64,000 nucleotides of DNA from Mongoliibacter ruber (GCF_003003005.1 NZ_PVTR01000012.1:1-64000); one strand, 5' to 3'. Counted from the stretch's first letter, positions 1 through 8,849 are shown. Numbers and translations: made by a program. Notes: generated from the sequence alone by a model not told the origin.

Positions 1-397
1 GTGAGACCATCAGGGGTATGGTTTTGGCAGTCCCTGCTCGTTTCTCCAGCTACTATGACTTCGGCTGACTTCTTGGCTCATAGAAACCTAGTCTATTCCA
101 AGATCTCCCTTGGTAAGGTGAATATCCTTGTGCCTATCCCTGCCATATCTACTACTTCGGTACTTCCTCCCTTTCGGAAAGTTTGGACTTCGGTGTGCTG
201 TGCCACCTCATCCGACCTCATAGCCTCCGTATATGGTTTCCCGATTTTCGGGACAGGCTCTGTTCGTCAGTACAGACACCGCAGTCTGGCTTACTTCACT
301 GCATGCCTCACGGCAAACCAGCTTGCCACTTGCTTGGCTTCGGGACGTTACCCCCGCGCTTAAGGGACTTTCACCCGTTGGAACGCCCATTTAAATG
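1..397 (-). mobile_element. Group II intron, 5' part (RNA domains before the reverse transcriptase)
   Basis: Read on the minus strand, this stretch resembles the 5' RNA portion of bacterial group II introns: an opening GGGCG-like end near 397, then blocks such as GGGTGAAAGTCCC and AAGCCAAGCAAGTGGC, followed by structured DNA with no long reading frame. A further block reading AGTCAGCCGAAGTCATAGTAG resembles the leader that normally precedes the intron reverse transcriptase/maturase. The maturase itself would lie to the left, outside the window. The short open frames on both strands here are probably not genes. The intron 5' end lies about 21 nt from an attC-like site. The exact boundary is uncertain, and the call rests on sequence resemblance, not on a folded model. 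Confidence 0.6.
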
Positions 398-418
398 AAC
401 TATATTCACCATTCAAGG

Positions 419-549
419 CACACACATCACCTTGGATACAGCGGGCGGTTCAGTGTAAAAATGAAAATCAGTATCTCTAAGAAGTATGGAGTAAGCTTGA
501 AGATTACGGCTCCGAATGCCCGCCGTCTCCAAGCTGAATCCCGTTATAG
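419..549 (+). repeat. attC-like recombination site A (left edge of the cassette)
   Basis: This is a 131-nt imperfect inverted repeat. The left arm at 431-451 (CTTGGATACAGCGGGCGGTT) pairs with the right arm at 512-533, whose reverse complement reads CTTGGAGACGGCGGGCATT. It ends in a GTTATAG core-like heptamer at 543-549. Site B at 1298-1428 has the same length and the same arms. Integron attC sites have this layout: two outer core heptamers, two inner arms and a variable centre. The left outer heptamer here (about 419-425) is poor, as expected if the upstream cassette is disturbed by the neighbouring intron. No integrase is in the window. Confidence 0.6.
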
Positions 550-587
550 TGCATATTAAGAACCCCAAACCTAACTCAACAGTTTTT

Positions 588-617
588 TAATTTTGAAAAT
601 AGTAACTTTAAAGTTAC
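588..617 (+). promoter_or_regulatory. Promoter -7 element and palindromic operator of the TA cassette
   Basis: A TAATTTTG element at 588-595 matches the Bacteroidota -7 consensus TAnnTTTG. Just downstream, at 602-617, is a perfect 16-bp palindrome, GTAACTTTAAAGTTAC, which would overlap the transcription start, 9 nt before the toxin ATG at 627. Autorepression by a HigA-type antitoxin bound to such a palindrome is the usual arrangement, so this is inferred to be its operator. No clear -33 TTTG was found. Confidence 0.5.
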
Positions 618-626
618 ATTTGTTTT

Positions 627-995
627 ATGGGAAAAGTAAGGGAAGTCATTGCTTATCAGGACCATTTTGAGAACTTTTTAAAAGCCCAAACAGAAAAAGT
701 TCAAAATAAGATTTTTAAGGTCATTGAAGCGATTGAAACATTGGAAAGAATTCCGGAGACTTACTTGAAACCTATCAAAACAAAGAAAGGACTATATGAA
801 ACAAGGGTTTAGTTGGTATCTAATATATGGAGGGTGTTTTGTTTTTTCGATGAAGGAAAGCTTGTGATACTTCTCAATGGCTTTCAAAAGAAAACTCAAA
901 AAACACCAACCAAGGAAATTGAAAAGGCTGCCAAACTGATGGATGAATATTATACTGAAAAGGAAGTTCAAAAAGGAAAAAAGAAAAGAAAATGA
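627..995 (+). pseudogene. HigB/RelE-type toxin, interrupted by an in-frame amber codon
   Basis: The frame runs from ATG at 627 to TGA at 993-995 but contains TAG at 810-812 (codon 62). The sequence on both sides stays in the same frame and reads as one protein of about 122 residues in the phage-derived Gp49/HigB-like toxin family. The first part holds LKPIKTKKGLYETRV; the second holds WRVFCFFDEGKLVILLNGF and a lysine-rich tail. A single C-to-T change would turn a CAG glutamine into this TAG. The last bases overlap the antitoxin ATG (ATGA), the usual toxin-first hig order. The toxin is therefore probably dead, unless the stop is read through or the downstream part starts alone at TTG 813. Family assignment is by resemblance. 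Confidence 0.75.
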
Positions 996-1282
996 ACACG
1001 AAGAGCTGGAAAAAAATCAAAGATGATGTGTACGGAGTCAAAGGAACTGAACGCAGGGATGAATTGGAAAGGGATGTTGAGTCATTCAAAATTGGGTTGC
1101 TATTAAAGAAGGCAAGAGAGGACAAGAATCTCACCCAAGAGCAATTAGCGGAATTGGTGGATAAGAAGAGAACCTACATCTCAAGGGTGGAGAACAACGG
1201 AAGTAACTTGACACTAAAAACCCTTTATGAAATTGTTGAAAAGGGATTGGGTGGGAAGGTAAAAATCTCCATTGAACTTTGA
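992..1282 (+). CDS. HigA-type antitoxin, XRE family
   Basis: This 96-residue DNA-binding protein has a Cro/C1-type helix-turn-helix at roughly residues 34-88: the segment LLLKKAREDKNLTQEQLAEL is followed by the recognition-helix region KKRTYISRVENNGSNLTL. It starts at an ATG that overlaps the toxin stop by 4 nt, so the two are translationally coupled. In HigBA systems this protein neutralises the toxin and represses the operon, probably through the palindrome at 602-617. The frame is intact although the toxin is broken, which is the tolerated order of decay. Both genes lie inside the attC-like-bounded cassette. Confidence 0.85.
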   Translation: MNTKSWKKIKDDVYGVKGTERRDELERDVESFKIGLLLKKAREDKNLTQEQLAELVDKKRTYISRVENNGSNLTLKTLYEIVEKGLGGKVKISIEL

Positions 1283-1297
1283 AAAGGGAAATACGCA

Positions 1298-1428
1298 ATA
1301 TAACATCACCTTGGATACAGCGGACAGTTTCGTTTAAAGGAGGAGATTCGTATATTTTTAACGATTGGGGTAGGCTGGAAGGGAGGTGGTCCGAATGCCA
1401 GCCGTCGCCAAGCTGCGGACCGTTGGGC
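1298..1428 (+). repeat. attC-like recombination site B (the TA cassette's own site)
   Basis: This second 131-nt copy of the imperfect inverted repeat has a left core-like ATATAAC at 1298-1304 and arms CTTGGATACAGCGGACAG (from 1310) and CCGAATGCCAGCCGTCGCC (from 1391). It ends in GTTGGGC at 1422-1428, an exact match to the integron core GTTRRRY. The cassette start after site A (GTTATAGTGCATATT, 543-557) is complementary at 13 of 15 positions to the sequence entering site B (AATACGCAATATAAC, 1290-1304). That is what is expected of the two ends of one excisable cassette. The cassette length is 879 nt. Confidence 0.65.
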
Positions 1429-1453
1429 GTAAGTTTAAACAACACACTACACA

Positions 1454-4181
1454 GTGACAGAATATCCTAAAGACATAAAATTTTAAATACCGTTGGAGAA
1501 AATACCAACAGAGAGTGCTTGACGACTTACAAGACCACTTAACTGACGGACATTTACACGTAATTGCTCCGCCAGGATCGGGAAAGACAGTCCTAGGACT
1601 TGAAGTCGCTATCCGACTTAACCAACCGACTTTAATTCTTGCTCCAACCATTGCCATTCGCAATCAAAGGATACAGCGATTCTGTGAACTTTTCCTTCAA
1701 AGCAATCTGACACCAGATTGGATTTCAAGAGACATCCGTAATCCGAAATTTTTGACAGTTGTCACTTATCAAGGTCTTCATGCAGCTTGCAACAACTGGA
1801 GAATTGAAGAGGAAATAGACGTAGAAGAGAAAGAAACCGAAGACACAAATGGAAATGGTCCATCAACAAATCCAAACCTTGAAAGTATAGTAAAAGGACT
1901 AATATCTCAGAATATTAAGACTATTGTGGTAGATGAAGCGCACCATTTAAAAAATGAATGGTGGAAAACACTTACAAAGGTTAAGGAAAAATTAGACCCT
2001 ATAACTGTTGGCTTGACTGCAACACCACCCTATGACGTATCAGCTACCGAATGGCAACGCTATATTGATTTAAACGGACCTGTCGATTCAGAAATCTCTG
2101 TTCCTGATTTAGTAATTGAAGGTGATTTATGCCCTCATCAAGACTATGTGCATTTTTCCATGCCTTCAGGTAAAGAACTCCAAAGTATTTTTGACTTCAG
2201 AAAAAACATTGAAAAGCTTTTTCAGGAAATCAAATATGATGAAACCATAATTCGGGCAATCGAACAACATCCCATTTGGCAAAACCCTGCGGAGCAATTG
2301 GACTGGATCTATAACAATCTTTCCTATTACTCGGCTTGCTTAATATTTCTGAAATCAAATGAAAAAGAAATTCCCGACACACATATTGAAGTGATTGGCG
2401 ATAAAAAGTTTGAAATTCCCAAACTCGATTACGAATGGATAGAAACACTTTTAGATTTTTATCTCTACAAAGAAAAGGAACACTTCAAGGAATATGAAGA
2501 GCATCAAACGACACTTGAAAACCGACTGAGAAGAAATGGAGCAATTGAAAGGCGACAAATCAACTTTTTACACAATAGAAGAATAACAGGATTTTTGACC
2601 TCGAGTATCAGCAAACTTAACAGCATCAAAGATATTGTTGATTTTGAATACCAAAAGTTAGGCAATGACTTACGCTTGGTGATTCTTTCTGATTTTATCC
2701 AAAAAGAATTTTACATCAACGAACCTGAAAATAATTTAGACCTGAACAGAATTGGGGTCATTCCAATCTTTGAAAAACTAAGACGGGAAAACATAGAGAA
2801 TAAAAAAATTGCTGTGCTCACAGGTTCTATGATTATTATTCCGGTGGGTGCATATGTAGCATTTGAAGCAAAAGCAGAGAAATATGCCATAACCCATATC
2901 AATTCCAGTCCAGTACCATTTGATAGCAATTATTTATTAATCAACCAAACCGAGCAACTCAAGCACGATATTGTTCACATCGTAACCCAAATATTTCAGA
3001 TGGGTGAAATCGAAGTTTTGATTGGTACAAAATCCTTGCTTGGTGAAGGTTGGGATGCACCTGCTATCAATTCTCTGATTTTGGCAAGTTTTGTAGGTTC
3101 TTTTGTACTTTCCAATCAAATGAGAGGTCGAGCTATAAGGACACAAAAGGGAAATGGCAATAAAACGGGGAATATTTGGCACTTGGTGTGTCTTGACCCA
3201 ACCTCACAGACTGGTGGAGACGATTTTGAATTGCTAAAAAGGCGATTTAGAAGCTTTGTAGGTGTTTCATTCAAAGAAGACCCAGGCATTGAAAATGGAA
3301 TTGGACGCCTAAACTTATCAGAAAGTATTGACAGGAAGGAAGAGGTCGAGAAAATAAATACCAAAATGTTTTCCTATGCAGGTGAAAGAGAAAACTTAAA
3401 TCAAAGATGGAAAACAGCACTCGAGACAGGAGTTACACTTGTTGAAGAAATCAAGATCCCGTTCACTGAAAAAAAGAAATACAATGCTGTAAAGTCAATG
3501 TATTTGACTAAAACAATTCAAAATCTTATAGCGACATTAGTTTTAGGGGTTATTGGTTTTGGCATGGATACTTTGCAAGGTCTAAGTAGAGTTCTCAGAA
3601 ATATCAAAACCATTCAGGATTTTCATATTTTCCTCTCTGTTTTCGGAGCCTTAGGAGTGCTTGTTTTCGGAAGACTGACATTTAAGACATTTAGGCTTTA
3701 TATCAAATACAGAGACATTTCAAAAGACATTCAACAAATAGGGGATGCACTTTTGAACTCATTAATCAAAGCTGGAACAATAAATACAGACTATTCAAAA
3801 TTAAGAGTAGAAACTTCAGTTGACAAGTGGGGAGCTGTTTATTGTCATTTAGAAGGTGGAACAACATTCGATAAATCAACCTTTATCAACGCACTTCAAG
3901 AGGTGATTGCTCCTATTGATAATCCAAGATATGTCATTATCAGAAAGAATAAGTTTATGTTGTTTGTGAAACAAAAAGATTATCATTCTGTACCTGAAAT
4001 ACTAGGGCGAAACAAGGCTTCAGCTGAATATTTCAAAAACCAATGGGAAAGACTTGTTGGTTCTTGCGACTTGATTTTTACAAGGACACTAGACGGCAGA
4101 AAAATACTTTTGAAGTCAAGAGTAAAGTCATTAGCGGCACAATTTGAAGACAAAGTAGAACACGTAAACAAATGGAGATAA
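1454..4181 (+). CDS. Superfamily 2 DEAD/DEAH helicase with two membrane helices; probable frameshift near the start
   Basis: The open frame runs from GTG 1515 to 4181 (888 residues). Motifs, numbered from 1515: Walker A APPGSGKT at 18-25, DEAH at 140-143, LTATPP at 167-172, GEGWDAP and QMRGRAIRT near 515-542. Two hydrophobic segments lie near residues 663-685 and 705-725, then a C-terminal domain I do not recognise. The family normally begins with a K(F/Y)xWRxYQxRVLD segment. Here that segment is encoded directly upstream of 1515, and its start (GTG 1454) lies one frame away, separated by a TTTT run at 1481-1484. One T fewer would join them. This could be a mutation, a sequencing error or slippage; alternatively translation starts at 1515 and loses a few residues. 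The gene follows attC-like site B directly. A membrane-tethered helicase suggests a mobile or defence role, but that is inference. Confidence 0.75.
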
Positions 4182-4210
4182 AAAATCAGCTAACATGTAG
4201 ATTTATACTA

Positions 4211-4370
4211 TGATTATCCGACAGCCTTGCAATTAAACGATGATTTTTAGGCAAACCGATACCAATAGATAACTGCCCTCCGGGAGGCATGTTCGATACT
4301 TAATGAAATTGGTTCGAAATCACAGGTCAATTCAATTATATAGATTAAACTGACATACAAGTGGATTTAC
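4211..4370 (+). repeat. Dispersed intergenic repeat, copy 1
   Basis: This non-coding stretch of the 288-nt gap after the helicase shares ordered blocks with 5261-5390 and 45919-46090. The blocks are TGATTATCCG at the start, AATTAAACGATG, GGCAAACCGATAC, AATAGATA, and TTGGTTCGAAATCACAGGT followed by AATTCAATTAT. It also holds a small GC-rich hairpin, CCCTCCGGGAGG. No reading frame crosses all the copies. The flanking gene at 4470-5147 lies between copies 1 and 2. Confidence 0.6.
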
Positions 4371-4469
4371 GTATTTAAAAAGAAAAGGGTAGCATAAAAA
4401 TCAGGCAATGACGATACCCACTCTCCTTCTCTCTATTCGCTCAGCGTTTAATTATCGCACCTATAAACA

Positions 4470-5147
4470 TCATTCTTCCTCTTCGGCTTCAGCCTTTTGA
4501 TATTCACCTTCAAACTCTTGGGCAATCAGATCCTCTTGACCTAACCAATACTCAGAGGTGAGAATTTTAAAGTTTTCCCCATCTGCTGTATCTAAATCCC
4601 ATAGTATGTCTTCAGCCTCAGGAAAAGGAGTGGCTCCGGATATCTTTTCTCCAAATAGCCTTTTAATCAAACTCCGCTCTGAGAGTCCTTCATTCAATAA
4701 TTTGAGAATGAATTCCTTTGTCAAATCAATATCCACTCCTTTATCAATCGGTGTGATGGAACACTCAAACTGGATGGCTTTTGTATTTGGGAATTTGCCA
4801 TTGAAAGCTTTGAACAAGAGTTGATTGATGTGAAAAAGTGTGCCATGAAGGTTAATTTCAGGGTACTCTTCAGCTATCTTATCAAGCAACATGTCGTTGG
4901 AAATCTGTTCAATTTGCCCTTTGTTCAAGTCATCACTAAGTTTGTACTCCAACACAATTGCAGCCGCTTCATTGGGTTCATAATCGGTGATGGCCATCAT
5001 CAGTAATTCTCTTAAAGTATCCTGACTAGCACTTTCAGCATCCGGAAAGCCGAAAAGACCCAATAGCGTAACGTAATCATCTGTAGTCCAATAACCTGAA
5101 ACTTCATCGAGAATTCTGGAAGAATTAATTTTTATTTGAAATTTCAT
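4470..5147 (-). CDS. Unknown acidic protein, 225 residues
   Basis: I do not recognise this protein. The ATG at 5147 is preferred over an upstream start at 5177 because the product then begins MKFQIKINSSRILDEVSGYW, a clean start after an AT-rich leader. It is soluble, with no signal peptide or membrane helix, is rich in acidic residues and ends in a Glu-rich tail (EAEEEE). It stands alone on the minus strand, with helicase DNA on one side and the amidohydrolase gene on the other. Dispersed repeat copies lie on both sides, so it may be part of an inserted accessory block. No catalytic motif was found. Confidence 0.7.
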   Translation of the reverse strand: MKFQIKINSSRILDEVSGYWTTDDYVTLLGLFGFPDAESASQDTLRELLMMAITDYEPNEAAAIVLEYKLSDDLNKGQIEQISNDMLLDKIAEEYPEINLHGTLFHINQLLFKAFNGKFPNTKAIQFECSITPIDKGVDIDLTKEFILKLLNEGLSERSLIKRLFGEKISGATPFPEAEDILWDLDTADGENFKILTSEYWLGQEDLIAQEFEGEYQKAEAEEEE

Positions 5148-5660
5148 AATTTTTTTAAATTTTGTACAAGTTAACAAGTTATATCGAGGACCTAAGGAAT
5201 AAACCCAGATAAATGTCTAATATCCAATTTGCTGAGAAAAAAAAATTGAATGACTAATAAAATTATCCGCAATCATGCAATTAACGATGATTTTTGGGCA
5301 AACCGATACTAATAGATACTTGTTCGACGGGAGATGAGTTGGGTCCGCCACGGCCAAGCCCCTAAATGATATTGGCTCAAAATACTAACATCTTCAAAAA
5401 CACATATCATTCTTTTTTTAGACAATACATAGTTTTAGCAATTGGCTCATCCTACAATTTTCAGGAACGATCTTCAACCAAGTAAGTGGCAGAATTACAA
5501 ATCTTCTAAATAACTTAAAAAATCGTGGTTTAATTATAATATTATATTTAAATTGATTTGACTAAAATATCAAAATACAACCATAAACTAGAATATTATT
5601 CTGATAGATACACTATAAACGATTAATAAAGAATACTTAAATTATATTATACAGTTTTTT
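5148..5660. other. Intergenic region, 513 nt, AT-rich
   Basis: The gap holds dispersed repeat copy 2 (5261-5390) and then about 250 nt of very AT-rich DNA. It carries the divergent starts of the acidic protein (minus) and the amidohydrolase (plus). No RNA gene, conserved small frame or strong terminator was recognised. Confidence 0.5.
5261..5390 (+). repeat. Dispersed intergenic repeat, copy 2
   Basis: Compared with copies 1 and 3, this copy has AATTATCCGCAATCATGC, AATTAACGATGATTTTTGGG, CAAACCGATACTAATAGATA and ATATTGGCTC in the same order. A GC-richer insert around 5322-5360 is not shared. The last part (the CGAAATCACAGGT block) is diverged or lost here. Confidence 0.55.
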
Positions 5661-7007
5661 ATGAAAAAACCCTTACTGTTCCTCCCTTTGCTTTTGCTTT
5701 GTGGTTTTTCTACACTAAAAGCCCAAACAGAGACTGAAAAGAAAAAAATAATCATTTCTGATGTAAATATCTTCAATGGAAAAGATGAAAACTTGGTAAA
5801 TGCCAATATTCTGATTGAAAACAACCTGATCAAACTGATTTCAAGCAACCCCATCCCGACGTCTGAAAGTGCTGACGCCCAACTTATCTCTGGAGAGGGT
5901 AAGTACATCATGCCGGGTTTGATTGACATGCATACCCATTTATTGTTTGAGTCGATTCCTCAAATGCAGGCCATGACCTCTGACTTTGCATTTCTCAATT
6001 TGTTTGCCGCAAAAGCTGCAGAAAAGCAATTGCTGAGAGGTTTTACTACCGTTAGAGATCTGGGCGGAGGCTCACTTACTTTGGCTAAAGCCATCAATAC
6101 AGGCTTGGTCATCGGTCCGCGGGTCTTTTCCAGTGGAGCATTTATTTCTCAAACCGGTGGACATGGAGATTTTGGTCTCCCTACCGATTCGCCTAGGAAA
6201 ATTGGAGACATGTCTTATGCAGAAAGAAACGGAATGGCCGCTTTGGCTGATGGAGTAGATCAGGTATTGCTGAGAAGTCGGGAGCAGCTCCGCCAAGGGG
6301 CTACACAATTGAAGTTGATGGCAGGCGGAGGTGTAGCTTCTGACTACGATCCGATTGATGTGACCCAGTATACAGAAGAAGAATTCAGTGCAGCTGTATC
6401 CGCTGCAGAAAACTGGGGTACTTATGTAACAGTACATGCCTATACCCCTGCTGCAGTCACCAAGGCTATCAATGCTGGGGTGAAATGTATTGAACATGGA
6501 CACCTTTCTGATGAGGCCACAGTCAAGCTAATGGCTGAAAAAGATATTTGGTGGAGTTTACAGCCTTTTTTAGATGATGAGGAAGCCATTCCATTTCGAG
6601 ATGGAACTTACAACAGGCTGAAGCAACTCATGGTAACCAAAGGTACCGATAATGCTTACAACCTTGCGAAAAAATACAATATCAAAATAGCATGGGGAAC
6701 TGATTGCCTTTTTGATCCAGGCTTGGCTGTCAAACAGGGTAAGCAATTATCCAAAATGACACGCTGGTTTACACCTTTTGAGGTATTGAAAATGGCCACT
6801 TCCAACAATGCGGAATTATTAACCTTATCAGGACCACGTAATCCGTATATGGAGGGTAAATTAGGTGTGATAGAAGAGGGAGCTTATGCTGACCTGATTT
6901 TGGTAGATGGCAATCCAATTGAAAATATCAAGTTGATAGAGGATCCGGAAAAAAACTTTCTCCTGATTATGAAAGACGGCATCATTTATAAAAACAACTT
7001 GGAGTAA
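5661..7007 (+). CDS. Exported metal-dependent amidohydrolase
   Basis: This 448-residue protein has a signal peptide ending near residue 21 (AQ cleavage region). It then shows the amidohydrolase-superfamily pattern of the imidazolonepropionase/prolidase-like group: metal ligands H91 and H93 in GLIDMHTHL, a likely carboxylated K218 in QLKLMAGGG, H259 in VHAY, H279 in IEHGH and catalytic D348 in WGTDC. Such enzymes hydrolyse C-N bonds in cyclic amides or peptides, and this one would act in the periplasm. The substrate cannot be read from the sequence. It may share a transcript with the two barrel proteins downstream, since only 24 nt separate it from the next gene. Confidence 0.85.
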   Translation: MKKPLLFLPLLLLCGFSTLKAQTETEKKKIIISDVNIFNGKDENLVNANILIENNLIKLISSNPIPTSESADAQLISGEGKYIMPGLIDMHTHLLFESIPQMQAMTSDFAFLNLFAAKAAEKQLLRGFTTVRDLGGGSLTLAKAINTGLVIGPRVFSSGAFISQTGGHGDFGLPTDSPRKIGDMSYAERNGMAALADGVDQVLLRSREQLRQGATQLKLMAGGGVASDYDPIDVTQYTEEEFSAAVSAAENWGTYVTVHAYTPAAVTKAINAGVKCIEHGHLSDEATVKLMAEKDIWWSLQPFLDDEEAIPFRDGTYNRLKQLMVTKGTDNAYNLAKKYNIKIAWGTDCLFDPGLAVKQGKQLSKMTRWFTPFEVLKMATSNNAELLTLSGPRNPYMEGKLGVIEEGAYADLILVDGNPIENIKLIEDPEKNFLLIMKDGIIYKNNLE

Positions 7008-7031
7008 TACTCTTCAAAAACTACTCAGAAG

Positions 7032-7805
7032 GTGAAACTTAAAATTTTTGTTTGTTTGGTATATCTTGCATTTCCCCTGAATTTACATGCTCAGGAAAGC
7101 GAATCTTCAGTAATTCACGGAGATATTGATCCATCAAAACCTACCAATTTATACACACAATTAAATACTGTATTTGAATACCAGAGTTCAAATACACAGG
7201 ATCTTTTTGGTCTTCGGTCGATCATTCAATATGCATTTGATCCAGATAATCTTCTCTTGGTAGAAGTTCCCTTTCTGTATAATCAGAGGACAAGTAGTTT
7301 TGGTGTTTCTGATATGCGTATTCGATATTTCAACGCCGCAAAAAGAAATGTAACGGAAAAAATCATCGCAATTGTGCCCTTTGCAGATGTCAGCATTCCT
7401 GTTGGTTCTTTTGAAAATGGGCTTGGTTCAAGTGTCTGGTCAGTGGCAGGCGGTGTAGTTTTGGGCATTCTCGCAAGTGAAAGACTTTCTCTTTTTCCAG
7501 GTATCAGTTATGTGCACCTTACAAAACCTACTACCGATTTGATACCTGAAGACCTCAAATTCAACAGCAATGGTCTTGGCCTACAGTTCAATGCCAGTTA
7601 TGTATTTAATAAATCTACCTTCTTATTCATCAACCCAATACCCACTTTCCTCAACACAGATGGAAACTGGAGGACAGTTTGGGCCGGTGAATTCAATCTG
7701 AATAAAATTATCATCCCCAACAAATTCAAAATGAATGTTGGGTGGTTTCCAAATTTCACAAACGAAGTAAACATCATTAGACTTGGAACAACAGTCTTTT
7801 TATAG
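7032..7805 (+). CDS. Probable outer-membrane beta-barrel protein, 257 residues
   Basis: The product has a signal peptide of about 20 residues ending in LHAQ. Alternating hydrophobic/polar strands follow, with an aromatic-rich C-terminus ending in Phe-Leu, as in outer-membrane barrels. It resembles the family loosely called transporter or MetA-pathway phenol-degradation-like proteins, but the resemblance is general. The start codon is GTG at 7032; no better ATG is available before the signal peptide. It sits 24 nt after the amidohydrolase and 24 nt before a DUF481 protein, so the three look co-transcribed. The function is unknown. Confidence 0.7.
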   Translation: MKLKIFVCLVYLAFPLNLHAQESESSVIHGDIDPSKPTNLYTQLNTVFEYQSSNTQDLFGLRSIIQYAFDPDNLLLVEVPFLYNQRTSSFGVSDMRIRYFNAAKRNVTEKIIAIVPFADVSIPVGSFENGLGSSVWSVAGGVVLGILASERLSLFPGISYVHLTKPTTDLIPEDLKFNSNGLGLQFNASYVFNKSTFLFINPIPTFLNTDGNWRTVWAGEFNLNKIIIPNKFKMNVGWFPNFTNEVNIIRLGTTVFL

Positions 7806-7829
7806 AAGTTTGGAATCAAATTTAAATCT

Positions 7830-8849
7830 ATGTACAAATACTTGACGCCAATCATCTTCTTGCTAGTCTTTCTCAGTTCGACCACAACCAATGCTCAAAA
7901 AGACTCTCTGATCGTAAAAAACAATCACTACCTCTTGGGTGAAGTCAAATCGATGGAAAAAGGAGTTTTGACTTTCAAAACGCCTTATAGCAAAAGTGAC
8001 TTTAAGGTCAAATGGAATGAAGTTCAATCCTTATTTTCCGAATCACTTTTTATAACCTCCACCAAATCAGCAAGACGGGTTTATGGGAAAATCAGTAGTC
8101 CGGAAACCGGTGTTATCAAGGTAACTACACAGGACGGAGAAGAATACACATTCCCCTTAGAAGAAGTATTGTATATCAAATCTTTAGAAAGAGGATTTCT
8201 TGATAGAATCAGTGCAGGGATTGACTTAGGCTTTACATTGACTAGAGCGCGTAACCAGAGACAATTCACTACCCGTAGCCGTTTCAGCTATGTTTCCAGA
8301 GAATGGTCTTTGGATGCTTCATTTAACAAGTTGGTCACCGCACAGGAGGAAATTGAAAATATCAGGCGTGGAGATGGCAATTTGACCGCAGTCTATTTCA
8401 CACGTAAAGATTGGTTTCTATTGGGCAGAATGGAGTATCTCTACAACACAGAGCAATTTCTCGACTTAAGGCTAAACACACTTGTAGGCGCAGGCAATGA
8501 CCTGATCAAATCAAATTCTCTTTATTGGAGGGTTTTCGGTGGGTTTGCATTCAACAATGAGAATTTTGTAGGAGAATCGATGGACAGGCAAAGTGCAGAA
8601 GCTTGGATAGCCACTGAGCTCAATATTTTTGACAAAGGTGACTTAAGTTTACTGACCAATATTTTTGTTTACCCAAGTATAACAGAGAGAAATAGAATAA
8701 GAGCTGATTATAGATTGGACCTTATGTATAAACTGCCTCTTGATTTTTATATCAAAACAGGACTTACGGTAAACTATGACAATCAGCCATTTCAATTATC
8801 CAGGACAACTGACTATATACTTCAAACCACTTTTGGATGGAGTTGGTAA
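7830..8849 (+). CDS. DUF481 outer-membrane protein (YdiY-like)
   Basis: This 339-residue protein has a signal peptide (about 1-22, ending NAQ). A small beta-rich region at residues 25-110 (KNNHYLLGEVKSMEKGVLTF) is followed by a long run of amphipathic strands to a terminal FGWSW, typical of barrel proteins. The barrel half matches the DUF481 pattern, including DRISAGIDLGFTLTRARNQ and repeated aromatic strand ends. DUF481 proteins are salt-induced outer-membrane proteins of unknown role. It ends the apparent three-gene unit that starts with the amidohydrolase. Confidence 0.75.
   Translation: MYKYLTPIIFLLVFLSSTTTNAQKDSLIVKNNHYLLGEVKSMEKGVLTFKTPYSKSDFKVKWNEVQSLFSESLFITSTKSARRVYGKISSPETGVIKVTTQDGEEYTFPLEEVLYIKSLERGFLDRISAGIDLGFTLTRARNQRQFTTRSRFSYVSREWSLDASFNKLVTAQEEIENIRRGDGNLTAVYFTRKDWFLLGRMEYLYNTEQFLDLRLNTLVGAGNDLIKSNSLYWRVFGGFAFNNENFVGESMDRQSAEAWIATELNIFDKGDLSLLTNIFVYPSITERNRIRADYRLDLMYKLPLDFYIKTGLTVNYDNQPFQLSRTTDYILQTTFGWSW

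Noticed and set aside
1-390. Open frames on both strands (for example 1-363 plus, 208-390 minus).
   Set aside because: They cover the structured RNA part of a group II intron and lack protein-like composition.
813-995. Separate 60-residue gene starting at TTG 813.
   Set aside because: It is the continuation of the toxin frame after the amber codon, not an independent gene.
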